64,000 bases of DNA from the NCBI GenBank assembly GCA_033557465.1, contig CM066032.1:57882955-57946954 (forward strand), read 5' to 3'. The DNA is from Ichthyophis bannanicus. Taxonomy: Eukaryota > Chordata > Amphibia > Gymnophiona > Ichthyophiidae. Positions 1 to 10,679 of this stretch are shown piece by piece; the stretch's first letter is position 1, and the number at the start of each line of letters is the position of its first letter. A model generated the notes under the pieces. That model saw nothing but the letters and a program-made list of their open reading frames with translations, was not told the DNA's origin and searched no databases. A program made the translations under genes and the position numbers.

Positions 1-512
1 TAACCAAAGACAAAAGATATTTATTTAATTTCATGATGGCTATTGCTATAAAAGTGATTCTTAGCTGTTGGAAGGATTCCTCTAAATTGGATGATCTCCA
101 TTGGTGGAATCTACTTTGCATGTATGTAAGTTTCGAGAAAGAACATGATAAATACAGTTTTGCAAAAGTTAACAAACATTCTCGGGAAGTACCCATGCAG
201 GAATGGGTAACAGAAAATTGAAGGATGAATAAATGGCGATACCTAGAAGAATTTGTTGCGAGAGCAAAATAATTGGGCATTGCCATATATTGAAAGCAAA
301 TTTGTATAATTCTTTTTTTTCTCATCCATTCTGATGGAAAGAGTTAGCGAGGTACCACAAGGAGTGGGGGAAGAGTGAGGAAGGAGTAGGGGGGGGGGAA
401 GGTTAGTTAGTGGTTGGGGTAAAGGTGCAATGGGTTGTAGGTCAAGATTGTTGGTTTGTATTATTTTGTTGTTTTGTTATTTGTTAATTGAAAATAAACT
501 TTCAAAAGAAAA
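1..512 (+). mobile_element. L1/Tx1-type LINE, 3' end fragment
   Basis: The first 220 bases read through in one frame as the C-terminal tail of an L1-type ORF2 (KVILSCWKDSS, then a WWNLL block), ending at a stop near 221. A purine-rich 3' UTR follows, with a G-run around 390-400 and then TG-rich sequence, ending in AATAAA-containing 'gaaaataaactttcaaaag' near 490-508. The element begins to the left of the window, so endonuclease and RT are not visible. Assignment to L1 rests on the tail's similarity in style to vertebrate L1/Tx1 ORF2 ends and on the G-rich 3' UTR; it is not proven to be the same family as the L1 at 15-20 kb. Confidence 0.55.
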
Positions 513-1679
513 AGTCAATTAGATAACGTGGAGCAAATACAAGATGTTCACTCACCAAAGAACTAAAAGAGAGCGAGAACCACAGCAGTTTATAACTCCA
601 AATTATAATTCATTTGTATTTTGTTATAAACTGCATTATGGTGCTTGCTTTTTCTTTTTGAACATACATTTTGCATTCACAGAACCCCCCCCCCTTAACA
701 ATGGGTGCAGAGCAGAGGTAGGATATTCACCCACAGAACTCAATATATTAAAAAAAAAGAGCTGATTCTGGTCATCTCACCAACAACAAATTCTCCAGTA
801 CCAGGCATATTGGGAACTAGTATAAAACCCTACTAAAGTCACTAAGATCTGCAAGGCCAATCTACCATACCATACCAGCATACACTTATAATAAGGGGCC
901 TACCAAGAAAAAAGCAGCACTATAAACACTACAAGGGCCCCAAAACATCTATACACTTGTTTGAAAAGCTGAACAAGTCAAATTACTACAGTACAGATCC
1001 CTACGTACAAACTCCATGTTAACAGAACACCTGGCCTTGGTCATACACTCAGAACACAGACCCTCACGAAGTACAGAATAAGTGACCACAACCTAAAGCA
1101 AAAATAAAAATATGTAGACAAAAATTAAAATGAAACCCCAAGAAGCCAGACTCCGCATGCGGTGCCACACCAGATAAGAGATGCAGGTCCCTATACTGTG
1201 TGAAATATAGATAGCACAAAGTCCAATCACTAAATTGAAAATAAAATTATTTTTTCTACCTTTGTTGTCTGATGATTTTTGATCATGCTGGTCCCAATCT
1301 GAGGTTTCCGTTTTCCTCTGTCTTCTCTTAGCTCTTTTTCTATGGTCTATAGTCCATCTGCTATTTCTTGTCTCTCGTTTTGCTTTCTTCATTTTCTTCC
1401 ATCAGCCTTTTTCAGTCCCAGTAACTCTCCCTAGTATCAGCCCCCTTTACATCCTCCCCTCCCAGTACCAACCCCCTGGCCTTTCCAGTACTGCCACTGG
1501 TGTCTATTCTCTTTGGGTCACCCTCCTTCCCCATCATCCAGCCCCTTCTAGTTAAAATACCATCCCAGGTACTTCCAGTTCCAGTGCCCCCTCCCATGCG
1601 AGCTCCTTTCCAGCTCCACTTCTCCCCTGTCCATTCACCTTCCAGTGCCATTCCCGGGTGTCCAGCTCCCCCCCCCATG
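513..1679. other. No gene recognised
   Basis: There is no convincing coding region here. The reading frames in this stretch are short and of low complexity. The segment 780-1400 has the look of an old interspersed repeat, but I cannot name it. A C-run at 683-692 and an A-run at 751-759 are simple sequence. Confidence 0.4.
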
Positions 1680-2058
1680 TCTGCTTCCTTCCAGCTCCCC
1701 TCCCCCCCTGGTCTGCTCCCCTCGAGGCCCCCCTTGACTGCTCCCTTCCAGGCCCCCCCTTGACTGCTCCCCTCCAGGCCCCCACTTGTCTGCTCCCCTC
1801 CAGGACCCCCCTGGTCTGCTCCTCTCCAGGCTCCCTCTAGTCTGCTCCCCTCCAGGCCCCCCCCCCTTGACTGCTCCCTTCCAGGCACCCGCCCCTTGAC
1901 TGCTCTCCTCCAGGCCCCACCTGGTCTGCTCTCCTCCAGGTCCCACCTGGTCTGCTCTCCTCCAGGCCCCCCCTGGTCTGCTCCCTTCCAGACCCCCCCT
2001 TGTCTGCTTCCCTGAAGGCCCCCCCTTGACTGCTCCCCTGAAGGCCCCCCTCATCTGC
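1680..2058. repeat. C-rich minisatellite, unit about 26-30 bp
   Basis: About a dozen imperfect copies of a unit like 'tgctcccctccaggcccccc' followed by 'ttgac' or 'tggtc' run head to tail. Unit length drifts because the C-run varies. Several frames stay open on both strands because of the repeat and give glycine-rich 'proteins' that should not be read as genes. The strand is strongly skewed (C+T on the + strand, G+A on the other), so G-quadruplex formation is possible on the minus strand. Confidence 0.85.
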
Positions 2059-2376
2059 TTTAAAATGAAATGAGAGCAGCCGCGGGAACATTTCTCTGTT
2101 CCTGCGGCTCTGCTTTCAAAATGCTTGGCCCATCAATCTTCGTGGATACGGTGGGGGGGGGGGGGGCCCGAGGTCATTGCTTTCGCCGCCCTTCCGCTTC
2201 TGCTGGCTGCTTCCTCCAAAACAAAAGCAGCTCTGTTCCCGCGGCTGCTTTCATTTTGGAGGAAGCAGCCAGCGGAAGCGGAAGGGGGTCAAAGCGAAAG
2301 CCTTGGCCTCCCCGCCGGCTCCACGAAGATTGACGGGGCAAGCAGTTTGAAAGCAGAGCCGTGGGAACAGAGAAAT

Positions 2377-2407
<31 letters not shown>

Positions 2408-2646
2408 ATTTCTTTTATACCGCCCCTTCCAGAGATCAAGGGCGGTTTACATATAACAGATTAACAGTCTTGTACACAATTTGTATACATTTTACATAGA
2501 ACAGTAGAAATCAACTATTTACATTGAACAGTAAGTATAAACTTTGTAGGTATTGTAACAAAAAACAAGCAAACTTTGTAGGTATTGTAACAAAAAACAA
2601 ACAAACAAGAAATGTTCCCGCGCTGGCTTTCATTGCATTTTAAAAG
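2059..2646. repeat. Large inverted-repeat (foldback) element, split by a LINE tail
   Basis: The left arm (about 2059-2222) is complementary to a right arm made of 2254-2376 plus 2604-2646, around a loop of about 31 bases. Matching landmarks are 'caatcttcgtgg' on the left and 'ccacgaagattg' on the right, and 'gctggctgcttcctcc' against 'ggaggaagcagccagc'. The right arm is broken by an L2-type 3' tail at 2377-2603; 'agaaat' on the left and 'agaaat' at 2608-2613 look like the target duplication. The G-run at 2151-2165 is an expansion in one arm only. The structure resembles a foldback or MITE-like element; no transposase is present. Confidence 0.75.
2377..2603 (-). mobile_element. L2-type LINE 3' tail
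   Basis: This begins with a (TTTA)n tract, followed by 'ttcttttataccgcccc' and 'ggcggtttacatataac'. The same tail pattern occurs at 37.1 kb at the end of a coding L2 element, which supports the assignment. A 30-base segment containing 'ctttgtaggtattgtaac' is duplicated in tandem near 2538-2600. The piece sits inside the foldback element. Confidence 0.65.
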
Positions 2647-2661
2647 ATGAATCTTTGCGGA

Positions 2662-2769
2662 CGGGTGGTTCTATCATAGGCAGTTTCTAGGGAGCGGCAA
2701 ATAGTGCCACCCCTAGAATCTGCCGCCTGAGGCCACCGCCTCAGTTCACCTAATGATAGAACCGCCCCT
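2662..2769. repeat. Small MITE-like element with terminal inverted repeats
   Basis: The ends read 'gggtggttctatcatagg' on the left and, on the opposite strand, 'ggggcggttctatcattagg'. The interior has a second inverted pair ('ttctagggagcggcaaatag' against 'tagaatctgccgcc'). About 108 bp long with no coding capacity. The superfamily is not clear; the structure is that of a non-autonomous DNA transposon. Confidence 0.5.
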
Positions 2770-2976
2770 GTCTCTAGCACTCTCTTTCTCCCTCCCAGCA
2801 CTCACACTGCTCCCCAGTCCCCAACCCTCACTCTTGCTCATAATTCCCTCTGTCTCCAGAACTCTCTCCCTCCCCAGCACTCACTCTGCCTTCCAGTCCC
2901 CTACCAGTTTCAAGCACTCTCTTTCCCTCTCCCAGCACTCACACTGCTCCCCAGTCCCCAACACTCACTCTCGCTC

Positions 2977-5172
2977 ATAGTAACATAGTAAATGACGGCA
3001 GATAAAGACCAGCATGGTCCATCTAGTCTGCCCAGCAAGATGGCAAGAGTAGGTGCATCTGTCGCTCTGTGCAGGCCACCCCTCCCCATGTCTTTGTTTA
3101 GGGGTAAACCCACCACTCCAGGTAGGACACCCCTATTTGTTGAGACGTTGTATATTTGTTGAGACATTATATGGTTCAGAAGTTAGATGGTACCGTTTAT
3201 TTTGTTTTTATCCTATTGCTGTAAAGGGATCCACTGTGTTTGTCCCATGCCGTTTTGAATTCCGTCACCGTGTTTGCCCCCACCACTTCCATCGGGAGGG
3301 CATTCCAAGCATCCGCCACCCTTTCAGTGAAAAAATATTTCCTGACATTGCCTTTCAATTTACCACCTTGCAGCTTCATGTTATGCCCTCTAGGTTTACA
3401 GTTTCCCCGTCTTTGGAAGAGGTTTGTTTGTTCATCATTTCTCTCTAAGTATTTAAAGGTCTTAATCATATCTCCTCTGTCCCTCCTCTCTTCCAAAGTG
3501 TACATATTTAGGTCTTCAAGTCTCTTCTCATAAGGCTTCTTACGCAGGCTCCAAATCATTTTGGTCGCTTTCCTCTGAACCATTTCCAGTCTTTATATAT
3601 CTTTTGCAAGATACGGTCTCCAAAACTGTACACAGTATTCCAAGTGAGGCCTCACCAGTGACTTATACAGTGGCATAAGTACCTCTTCCTTTCTGCTGGT
3701 AATCCCTCTTTGTATGCAGCCCAACATCCTCCTGGCTTTTGCCACCACCTTGTCGCACTGTTTTTTCTACCTTGAGATCATCAGAGAAAATCACACCAAG
3801 GTCTTTCTCCTGAACCGTGCACACCAACCTCTTGCCCCCTATCGCATACATTTCCCTTGGATTTCTGCTACCCAAGTGCATGACACTGCACTTTTTCGCA
3901 TTAAATCATAGTTGCCAAGCATTTGACCAGTCTTCCAGCTTTTGTAGATCTTTCCTCATGTTAACCACTCCCTCGGGGGAGTCCACTCTGTTGCAAATTT
4001 TTGTGTCGTCTGCAAAAAGACAGACTTTTCCATTCAGTCCTTCAGCAATATCACTCACAAATACATTGAACAGTGCTGGACCCAGGACCGAACCCTGGGG
4101 CACCCCGCTAATCACCTTCCTCTCATCCGAGTGAGCTCCATGTACAATCACCTTCTGTCGTCTGTCAGTCAACCAGTTTACCATCTTGGGACCCATCCCC
4201 AAGCTACTGAGTTTGTTGACAAGCCTCCTATGAGGAACAGTATCAAAGGCTTTTCTGAAATCCAGGTAGATGACATCCATCGCATGCCCCTGATCTAGTT
4301 CCTTGGTCACCCAGTCAAAGAACTCAATCAGATTTGTTTGGCAAGACCGTCCTTCGGTAAAACCATGTTGTCTCGGATCTTGCATACTGTTGGTTTTGAG
4401 AAAGTTCACTATTTGCTCTTTCAGGAGCGCCTCCATTACTTTTACTGCCACCGAGGTAAGGCTCACGGGCCTGTAGTTTGACACTTCTTCCCTGTCACCA
4501 CTTTTGTGTAGAGGTATGACATCAGCCATTCTCCAGTCCTGAGGAATCTCTCCTGTTTCCAAGGATCTGTTGAAGACATCCTTTAACGGTCCTGCAAGAA
4601 CCTCTCTGAGCTCTTTCAGTATCCTGGGATGTATCCCATCCGGTCCCATGGCTTTGTCCACTTTCAGTTTAGCAAGTTGTTCTAACACCTCGTCTTCTGT
4701 GAATGGTGTGGTATCTACTTCATTCCCATTTTTATATTTGGGAGACACAGCTGGTCCATCTCCAGGATCTTCTTTAGTAAAAACAGAGCAGAAGTATTTG
4801 TTTAGCAGTTTTGCTTTTTCAGTGTCACTTTCCACGAGTCCTTTCCCAGCACTTTTGAGTCCTGCAATTCCAACTCTGATCTTCTTCCTTTCCTGAATAT
4901 ACCTGAAGAAAGTTTTGTCGCCACCTTTAACATCTTTAGCCATCTTTTCCTCTGCCTTTGATTTTGCTATCCTTATTACTCTTTTAGACTCTTTGAGTTG
5001 GATCCTGTATTCATTTCTGTGTTCTTCTGTTTGCAAGCTTTTGAATTTCGCGAAATTTGTGTGTTTTGCCTTTATTTGAGCAGCCACCTCTTTGGAAAAC
5101 CAAATAGGTTTCCTTCTCCTCTTGTTTTTATTTACTTTTCTTACATATTTATCGGTTGCCCATTTTATTGCC
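2977..5172 (-). mobile_element. CR1-A LINE, 5'-truncated
   Basis: The 3' end is the microrepeat 'catagtaacatagtaaatg' followed by 'cagataaagaccagcatgg', and the element runs leftward in sense on the minus strand. It keeps the 3' UTR, the reverse transcriptase and the linker between endonuclease and RT. It stops near 5172, where the linker reading 'NKNKRRRKPIWFSKEV' begins, so the endonuclease and ORF1 are missing. The same 3' end occurs at 31.93 kb. Confidence 0.88.
3197..5172 (-). pseudogene. CR1 ORF2 reverse transcriptase remnant
   Basis: This is the RT part of a non-LTR retrotransposon polyprotein, which would copy the element's RNA by target-primed reverse transcription. Visible blocks in order are the linker, '[16 protein letters not shown]', 'YRPVSLTSV', 'MDVIYLDFRKAFDTVPH', 'SGVPQGSVLGP' and the catalytic 'CLFADDTKIC'. 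The longest open piece is 3906-5172. It continues in other frames at 3663-3881 (with 'VQEKDLGVIFSDDLK') and 3197-3583 ('KMIWSLRKKPYEKRLEDL'), so there are at least two frameshifts. The upstream part of the long reading frame (5173-5426) is flank, not LINE. The copy is inactive. Confidence 0.88.
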
Positions 5173-5970
5173 AGTAGTATAATGGGTACACTACTCGTCA
5201 AACTGATTGACAGGTGAGATAAGGAGATTGACAGGAGAGATAAGGATGACAGGAGCCAACCAGCGTTCACTTCCAGTGTATGTCCTGCCTTAGGCCACGC
5301 CGCTCCCATAGAAGTGAATGGTGAGTTAGCCCCACCCACTCCCACCCCCAGGTGTAGCCACCGCCCCCACTTGACATGCCCCCCCATCCCCACCCCCAAG
5401 GATGGCATCATCCAATCAGCGCCCACTTCAGCCTCCCACCCTCAACCATGCCCCTGCCTACATCATCGGAAATGACGTCACCGGAAACAGGGTGTCATCA
5501 GAAATGGACTGTCACTTATTGCTGACATCACCGGAAACAGAGTGTCATCAGAAATGGACCGTGTCCTTTTCCGATGACCTCAGTGGAAGCAGAGTGACTG
5601 ACTCCGGAAATGTGTTTTGCTTCTGGTTAATGCTGACATCTGCAAAAAGCAGGAACCCTGGAAAACAAAAATGCTTTTCTCTCTCCCACCGCCCCAGTTC
5701 TTTTTTCTCACAAAAGATTCTTAGCACAGCACAGGCTTTTCACAGAGGCACAGACAGGGTAGAAGCTTTTCTCTACAAATGTTAAAATGGCAATTAGCAC
5801 ATCTTTTGTTAGAGAAACCAGTGCTGTCCATGTGATAGAATTTTGCTTTTAAGACCTCATGGTTAGAGAGAAGTATTCTGGCAAACACAGAAATACAGAG
5901 AGAGAGGGAGAGACCTGAGTTCAAATCCCCCTAATACAGCTATTTTTTGGAGAGAGAGAGCTGAGTTCAA
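5173..5970. other. No gene; imperfect tandem repeat near 5460-5605
   Basis: No coding region is supported. Around 5460-5605 there are about two and a half copies of a roughly 55-base unit ('catcaccggaaacagagtg' followed by 'tcatcagaaatgga'). Two nearby copies of 'gagttcaaatc' lie at 5918 and 5963 next to GA-rich simple sequence; the B-box-like word suggests an old SINE scrap, but this is weak. Confidence 0.45.
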
Positions 5971-6288
5971 ATCAAATGGTGTTCTCTCATTTTCTCAGCT
6001 ATCTTCTCACGGTGTTGCTTTAGCATGTTTTTGTAGGTCATTTGGTCGGATTCAGAACGGGATTGGCGCCATTTTCGTTCCTGCTTTCTTAGAAATCAAA
6101 GAGAAGATCTTAATTCAGCAGAGAACCAAGGGGCTGGTTTTCTGTTCTTTGGTGACTTGTTGGACACTGTTGATCTGCTTGAGGATGGTAGCTGCGAGCA
6201 GGAGTTCAGTGTGGTGTTCCATGTGTTGATCATCTCATCTAGGTTTTGAGCAGGTAGATGGAGTATTGGAAGAGCTCTGTTGATGAAG

Positions 6289-7239
6289 TCATTTCTGTTT
6301 AGGGCTTTGAATCATGTTGACGATCCTGAGGAGGCTGTAGTTGTTTGGCTGGTTGGAGTTTTGTTGATGTGGGATTTGGAATGTTATTAGATTGTGGTCA
6401 GACCATGGAACAGGGGTAAAAGAGGAGTTAATATTGTTGTTGGATTCTGACTGGGGAGCAAAAATGAGATCGAGAGTATTTCCACCGAGGTGTGTAGGAG
6501 ATTTCACTATCTGTGAGTAGCTAAGGTCAGACATGGCATCCAGGAAGGTGTTAGCATGGGTGGGTTGTAGTGAAGCAAGGTTAAAATCCCCAATCAACCA
6601 GTTAGGTTTACGTGGGCTTCCAGTGTTGCAAGCAAGTTCTATTATGTTAGAGAGATCCTCAGGGGGTGAAGAAGGGGCTCTGTAAATGAGATTTATATTG
6701 ATGTGTTTATTGGTCACAGAAACTATGTCCATGTGCGTGAGACTTGTAGAAGATAGTAGTTGGAATTGGAGGTTAGTTCTTGCTAGGATGAGTACTCCAC
6801 CTCCTTTCCGGTTTGTTCTATGGCAGGTATAAATTGAGTAGTCAGGGGGGATGAGTTGATTTATGATGACAGTATCTGTGTCTGACAACCAGGATTCTGT
6901 AACCATAAGTATGTCTAAACTCAAATTATTAATAAGATCTGTAATGGCTGGCCACTTTTTGCGGACTGAACGTGAGTTGATGAGAGCGCATTTTAGGTTA
7001 CTATGTGGGGAAGTGGGTTTGGGCTTGGGGTTATACATGCTATTAAGGGATATATAGAGTAGATGGGAATGTCTGACATGGTGTGTATATGATGATGTGT
7101 GATGGGGACAGGTGTGATTTCTTCTGCCTAGACTATGTAGGATGGGGATATGGTTAGAGGTAAGAGTGAAAGCAGAGGTATTCTGGATTGCGTTGGCTAG
7201 GAGGTAAAAACTAAGTATGGCAAGTAAAGAGGTGGCCAT
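6289..7239 (-). pseudogene. L2 ORF2 endonuclease domain (truncated polyprotein)
   Basis: This is the apurinic-like endonuclease that nicks target DNA. Visible blocks are a hydrophobic N-terminal stretch, 'CALINSRSVRKKWPAI', 'LDILMVTESWLSD' with the catalytic Glu, 'NRKGGGVLILARTN', 'NWLIGDFNLASLQ', 'GGNTLDLIFAPQ' and 'PWSDHNLITFQIP' with the SDH catalytic pair. The frame stays open for 316 codons. Linker-like sequence continues out of frame to about 5975 ('RKWRQSRSESDQMTYKN'). The start Met is the one at the head of the hydrophobic stretch, as in the second copy. The RT is gone, so it cannot be active. Confidence 0.82.
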
Positions 7240-7299
7240 GTTAGGGTTGCTGGGTCGTCAATGGTATTATCGTTTGACTGGTGATAGTAATGATACCTA

Positions 7300-7760
7300 G
7301 TAGGCACAGGGGTAGGTAGCTGATAGTTACAAGCTGCTTCAGAAGAAGCGGGTCACTGGTAGTTACAGGTTGCTAGTAACAAAAGAAATGGACAAATTGA
7401 TACAGGCTACTGGCAACAGTAAAGGTAGATGAGGCTACTGTCAACAGTATAAGTGGTCAGATAGAGACAGGGTACTGGCAAAAGAAACATTAAAAATGCA
7501 GGTTACTGGCAACAGTACAAGTGATCAAGTATAATCAATTGCTGGCCACAGTAAAAGTAAATGTAGACTACTGGCAGTATAGTTAATGCAGGCTACAGAC
7601 AACTGTAAGAATGCAAGCTACTGGCAACAGTATAGGTGATCAAGTAGAAACAATTACTGGCGACAGTAAAAGTAAATGTAGACTACTGGCAACAGTAAAG
7701 AGGTCAAGAATGTAACAGTTATACGAGGATAAAGATGTTGTTGGTAGCAGGGATAATATA
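7300..7760. repeat. Tandem-repetitive spacer in the L2 5' UTR
   Basis: Many variants of 'tactggcaacagtaaaagta' are strung together. At a larger scale a unit of about 120 bases containing 'gatcaagta', 'aacaatt' and 'gtaaatgtagactactgg' is repeated at least twice (about 7500-7700). It lies between the GC leader and the endonuclease start. The second L2 copy has a different, less regular spacer in the same place. Confidence 0.7.
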
Positions 7761-8166
7761 AGAGTACTTTGTTTTGTCCATTCAGGTGACGTATACTTGC
7801 TGTGATTGAAAAGATGGTCTTGCTGATGGTGAGAGCGAGCTCAACCCTGGGGGAGCTCAAGCTGCTAGCTAATTGTGGTGATAAAGACGGATTGATTGGA
7901 TGTTTCTTGGGAGTCTCAGAGAGGGCCGCTGCCTAAGGGCCGTGCCAAAGGGCCCTCTGGCGAGGCTCTCAGGCGTGGGCCCGCAAGGCACGGGTGCACC
8001 TGTGGCACTCCTTTTTAAGCTGAGAGTGGGCTGTCCCGATTGGGCAGCATGAGGCAGACACGTTGCTGGGTTCTGCTGTTGGTCTGCTTTTGCTGGGGGT
8101 GGCATGCAGATGTTGACCTTCCACATCCGTCACCCCCTTTTCCTAGTTTAAATGCATATCCACATA

Positions 8167-9114
8167 CTACCTGAATTTTTCACTTAGGATTCTTTTCCCT
8201 GCACCAGAGAGATGCAGTCCATCAGCACAGTATAGTCTCTTGTTGGTCCATTTGTTGTCCCAGTTGCCAATAAATCTGAATCCTTCTTGTTTGCACCAGG
8301 TCTGGAGCCATGTATTAAAGCTGTTAATGCGATGCAGCCTTTTTGTCCCCTTACCAAGAACAGGTAGAACTTCTGAGAATGCAACAGTGTTAACAACGTG
8401 CTTGAGTTTCTCTCCCAGAGATTGGAAGTCCTTTTGGGCTGTAGAGGCACTGTTTCTAGCCAGGTCGTTTGTGCCTAAGTGGATAATAACAGCAAGTTTG
8501 GAATGTTCACTTTTTGCACTAAGTAATTCAACAACTTGGCTTGTATTCCTGCTGGCTTGAGAGCCTGGTAGGCACATGACTATCTTTTCTCCTTTGAACT
8601 GTGTTCCCAAGTTAGTGCCTCTGATGATGAAATCTCCAAGTAGTAGTAGTTTTCTGTTTGGTGAGGTTTTCTTCATATTTGGTGCTTTAGCAGGGGATTG
8701 GGCATTGTCTGACTCATTTAAGGGCTCTTCAGTTTCTTTGGATTGGGCATCCTCATTAGCCAAGGCAGAGAAGGCATTGTGCAGGGATATCTCTTGTTGT
8801 ATAGGATGTCTCTGTGTTACAGGTCACAATCTACCAGAATCCACTGTGATCCATTTGTTCCTGGGGCGTTTGATTCTTTGTGGGAGCGGTGGTGGACTTT
8901 GTTTAGTTTGTATCCTAGAAGAGATGCGCTTCATTGCAGCCAGTTCCTCCCTCAGTAGAGACACTTCTTTATGCATGGCAGCTAGGTCTTTCCTTAGTAG
9001 AGTCAGTTCTTCATGCATGGCAACTGACTTTAGGCATATAGGACAAGCTTTTAGGCTCCAAATGATTCATCTTTGAATGAAAGTACCGCAGTTATTGCAC
9101 TGAATACACGACAT
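8167..9114 (-). pseudogene. LINE ORF1 with zinc ribbon, coiled coil and SGNH esterase domain
   Basis: From a Met at 9114 the minus strand reads in a single frame to a stop at 8167, interrupted only by two TGA codons (near 9060 and 8821) that look like CGA decay. Parts in order: an N-terminal 'CIQCNNCG ... CPICLK' pair of CxxC knuckles, a heptad-type coiled coil with two similar blocks ('LLRKDLAAMHKEVSLLREEL'), a basic linker and an SGNH-hydrolase-like domain. In that domain 'LLLGDFIIRG' stands where GDS is usual, followed by 'IIHLGTNDLA' and 'YCADGLHLSGAGKRIL' with the DxxH motif. Such esterase ORF1 proteins are known from CR1/L2-group LINEs and are thought to act in RNP formation or membrane association. 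The nucleophile Ser is Phe here. It could be ORF1 of the adjacent L2 or the remains of a separate LINE. Confidence 0.72.
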
Positions 9115-9805
9115 GTTTATGCAGTCCCAGAAGAGGAAGAAGAAGAAAAGATGAAGATGATGTGCTTTTAACCCAAGTTAGGAACAATAGATGGCAAGTA
9201 TGTGACCACTATATAGGCAATGTAGCCCCTGGGGTGGGTGGGGCGAGGGGTAGGGTGGGTGGGAACCTAAGTGTCTGTGGCCAGTAGGCTGTTCCTGAAC
9301 TGTGGGCACACACAATGGAGTAGGTAAGGGATCCCACCACTAAGGACAAATTAGATAGATAAAGATTTGGAGACAAACAGACTCACAGTTATGCAGCAAA
9401 CTCAGCAAAAATCACCTTTTGGGAGAGCTCTGGAAAGCACTCCTCTTCTTAAGGAACAGAAAGGCAATCTGAGCAAGACCACGTGCAGCACAGGAAATGG
9501 AGGTCCACAACAATAACTCAGCAGGGGGGAGGGGTAGTCCCTCAGGTAGGCTAAGAGAAAGTTTAAAACTTTACAGCAATGGAGTAGGTAAGGGAACCCA
9601 CCACTAAGGACAAATTAGCTAGATAATTAGCTCATAATCCCCTCTGTCTCCAGCACTGTCTCCCACCCCAGACTGTCTCCAAGACTCACTCTCCCTCCTA
9701 GTCCCCTCTGCACTGCCTCTGCCTTCCAGTCCTCTGCATGTCATAACCAATTAAAAGATGTGTGACCTTTTCCATTTCACTGCTGCACAATTTTCCTTTG
9801 CCTGG
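9115..9805. other. No gene; a 55-bp direct repeat
   Basis: No coding region is supported. The words 'caatggagtaggtaaggga' and 'aaggacaaattag' occur at 9312-9360 and again at 9574-9622, giving a direct repeat of about 55 bases spaced 260 bases apart. The stretch 9625-9740 is CT-rich and shares 'ctctgtctccag' phrases with 2800-2960. Confidence 0.5.
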
Positions 9806-10013
9806 AGTGGAGGAGTAGCCTAATGGTTAGATCGCTTGTTTAGAAACCAAGAGACCAGGATTTGATTTCCACTAGCACTCCTTGTGTCCTTGGGCAAGTC
9901 ACTTAACCCTCCATTGCCTCAGAAGAATTCAGGTTATCAATGTCTCTGTTTAATATACATTACAATGTAAGCTGATTTGACTAAAATGATAAAGCAGTAT
10001 AAAAAAAATCTGT
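9806..10013 (+). mobile_element. tRNA-derived SINE
   Basis: The head has an A-box-like 'tagcctaatggttag' and a B-box-like 'ggatttgatttcc' at the expected spacing. The shared body 'cttgggcaagtcacttaa' and 'ccctccattgcc' follows, then a tail with 'agcagtataaaaaaa'. At least five other SINEs in the window share the body, which makes the call firm. RNA polymerase III would drive it. Confidence 0.78.
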
Positions 10014-10679
10014 TCCAGCAATGTTTTCTAGGCTGACTGTAAATCATCCTGCCCATAATCTACTATTTTGGGCTACAATTATCTTTACGTTTAAAGTCAT
10101 CTCTCTGTAACCATTTCAGCTTCTTGTTATTTCAGAAGAGACTCTCTGTAATTCCTGAAGTATTTCTGCTTTATCCTATTTACTAGTGTCAGGGTAAGAC
10201 CTCGCTGGGAGGATTGAACTGGGGTAGGCCCAAACGTTGACGACGGGATCCCTGATTACTATACCTGGAACAAGTTAAGGCCATAAAGATAAAAACCGAT
10301 CCAGAGGACCCTCAAGATTACCCTCCTACGTAACAGCGATCAGCTGGGGCTCAGTTAAAATGGGGTTGCTGCGAAGCTGTTCACAACAAGCTGAAGGGCC
10401 AACAAGCTGGCCTGCTCTCAACCTCCTGCAAGCAAAAGTCTTACTGCTAAGTTTTTTTGTTTTCAGCCTCCAGAGCCTGCTCTGGAGCGGTGACGTTTAA
10501 GCTTATCAGACTGCTGCAACGTATTCAGCAGTCAGAGACCATATACCTTACCTGCTCCAGTCCACCTAATATAGTTCTTTGGTTGCAAGGAAAAAGGCAA
10601 CATAACATTAAAGGAGCTGTAAGTGAAGGTGTTTAGAATTCATTAATGAAGATTTGTGCCTGGTACATTTAGCAATAGT
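10014..10679. other. No feature recognised
   Basis: No coding region and no repeat family that I recognise. The stretch 10190-10560 has mixed composition and could be an old LTR or DNA-element relic, but nothing in it decides that. Confidence 0.3.

Larger units (their letters stand above)
5971..8070 (-). mobile_element. L2-type LINE copy 1 (5' half with 5' UTR)
   Basis: Sense is on the minus strand. From the 5' side it has a GC-rich leader (about 7905-8070), a tandem-repetitive spacer (7300-7760) and an ORF2 start at 7239, and it is cut off after the endonuclease and linker near 5971. The GC-rich leader shares 'cgtgggcccgcaagg' and 'ccgattgggcagca' with the monomer array of the second L2 copy at 41-42.5 kb. 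That identifies both as one family and marks this as the 5' UTR. The RT is missing. Confidence 0.78.

Noticed and set aside
1412..2091. Glycine-rich collagen-like frames over the C-rich minisatellite
   Set aside because: Overlapping frames on both strands with a unit-length periodicity follow from the tandem repeat. No start context or domain.
5902..5985. A SINE at the junction of CR1-A flank and L2 copy 1
   Set aside because: Two B-box-like words 'gagttcaaatc' are present, but there is no A box at the right distance and no shared SINE body.
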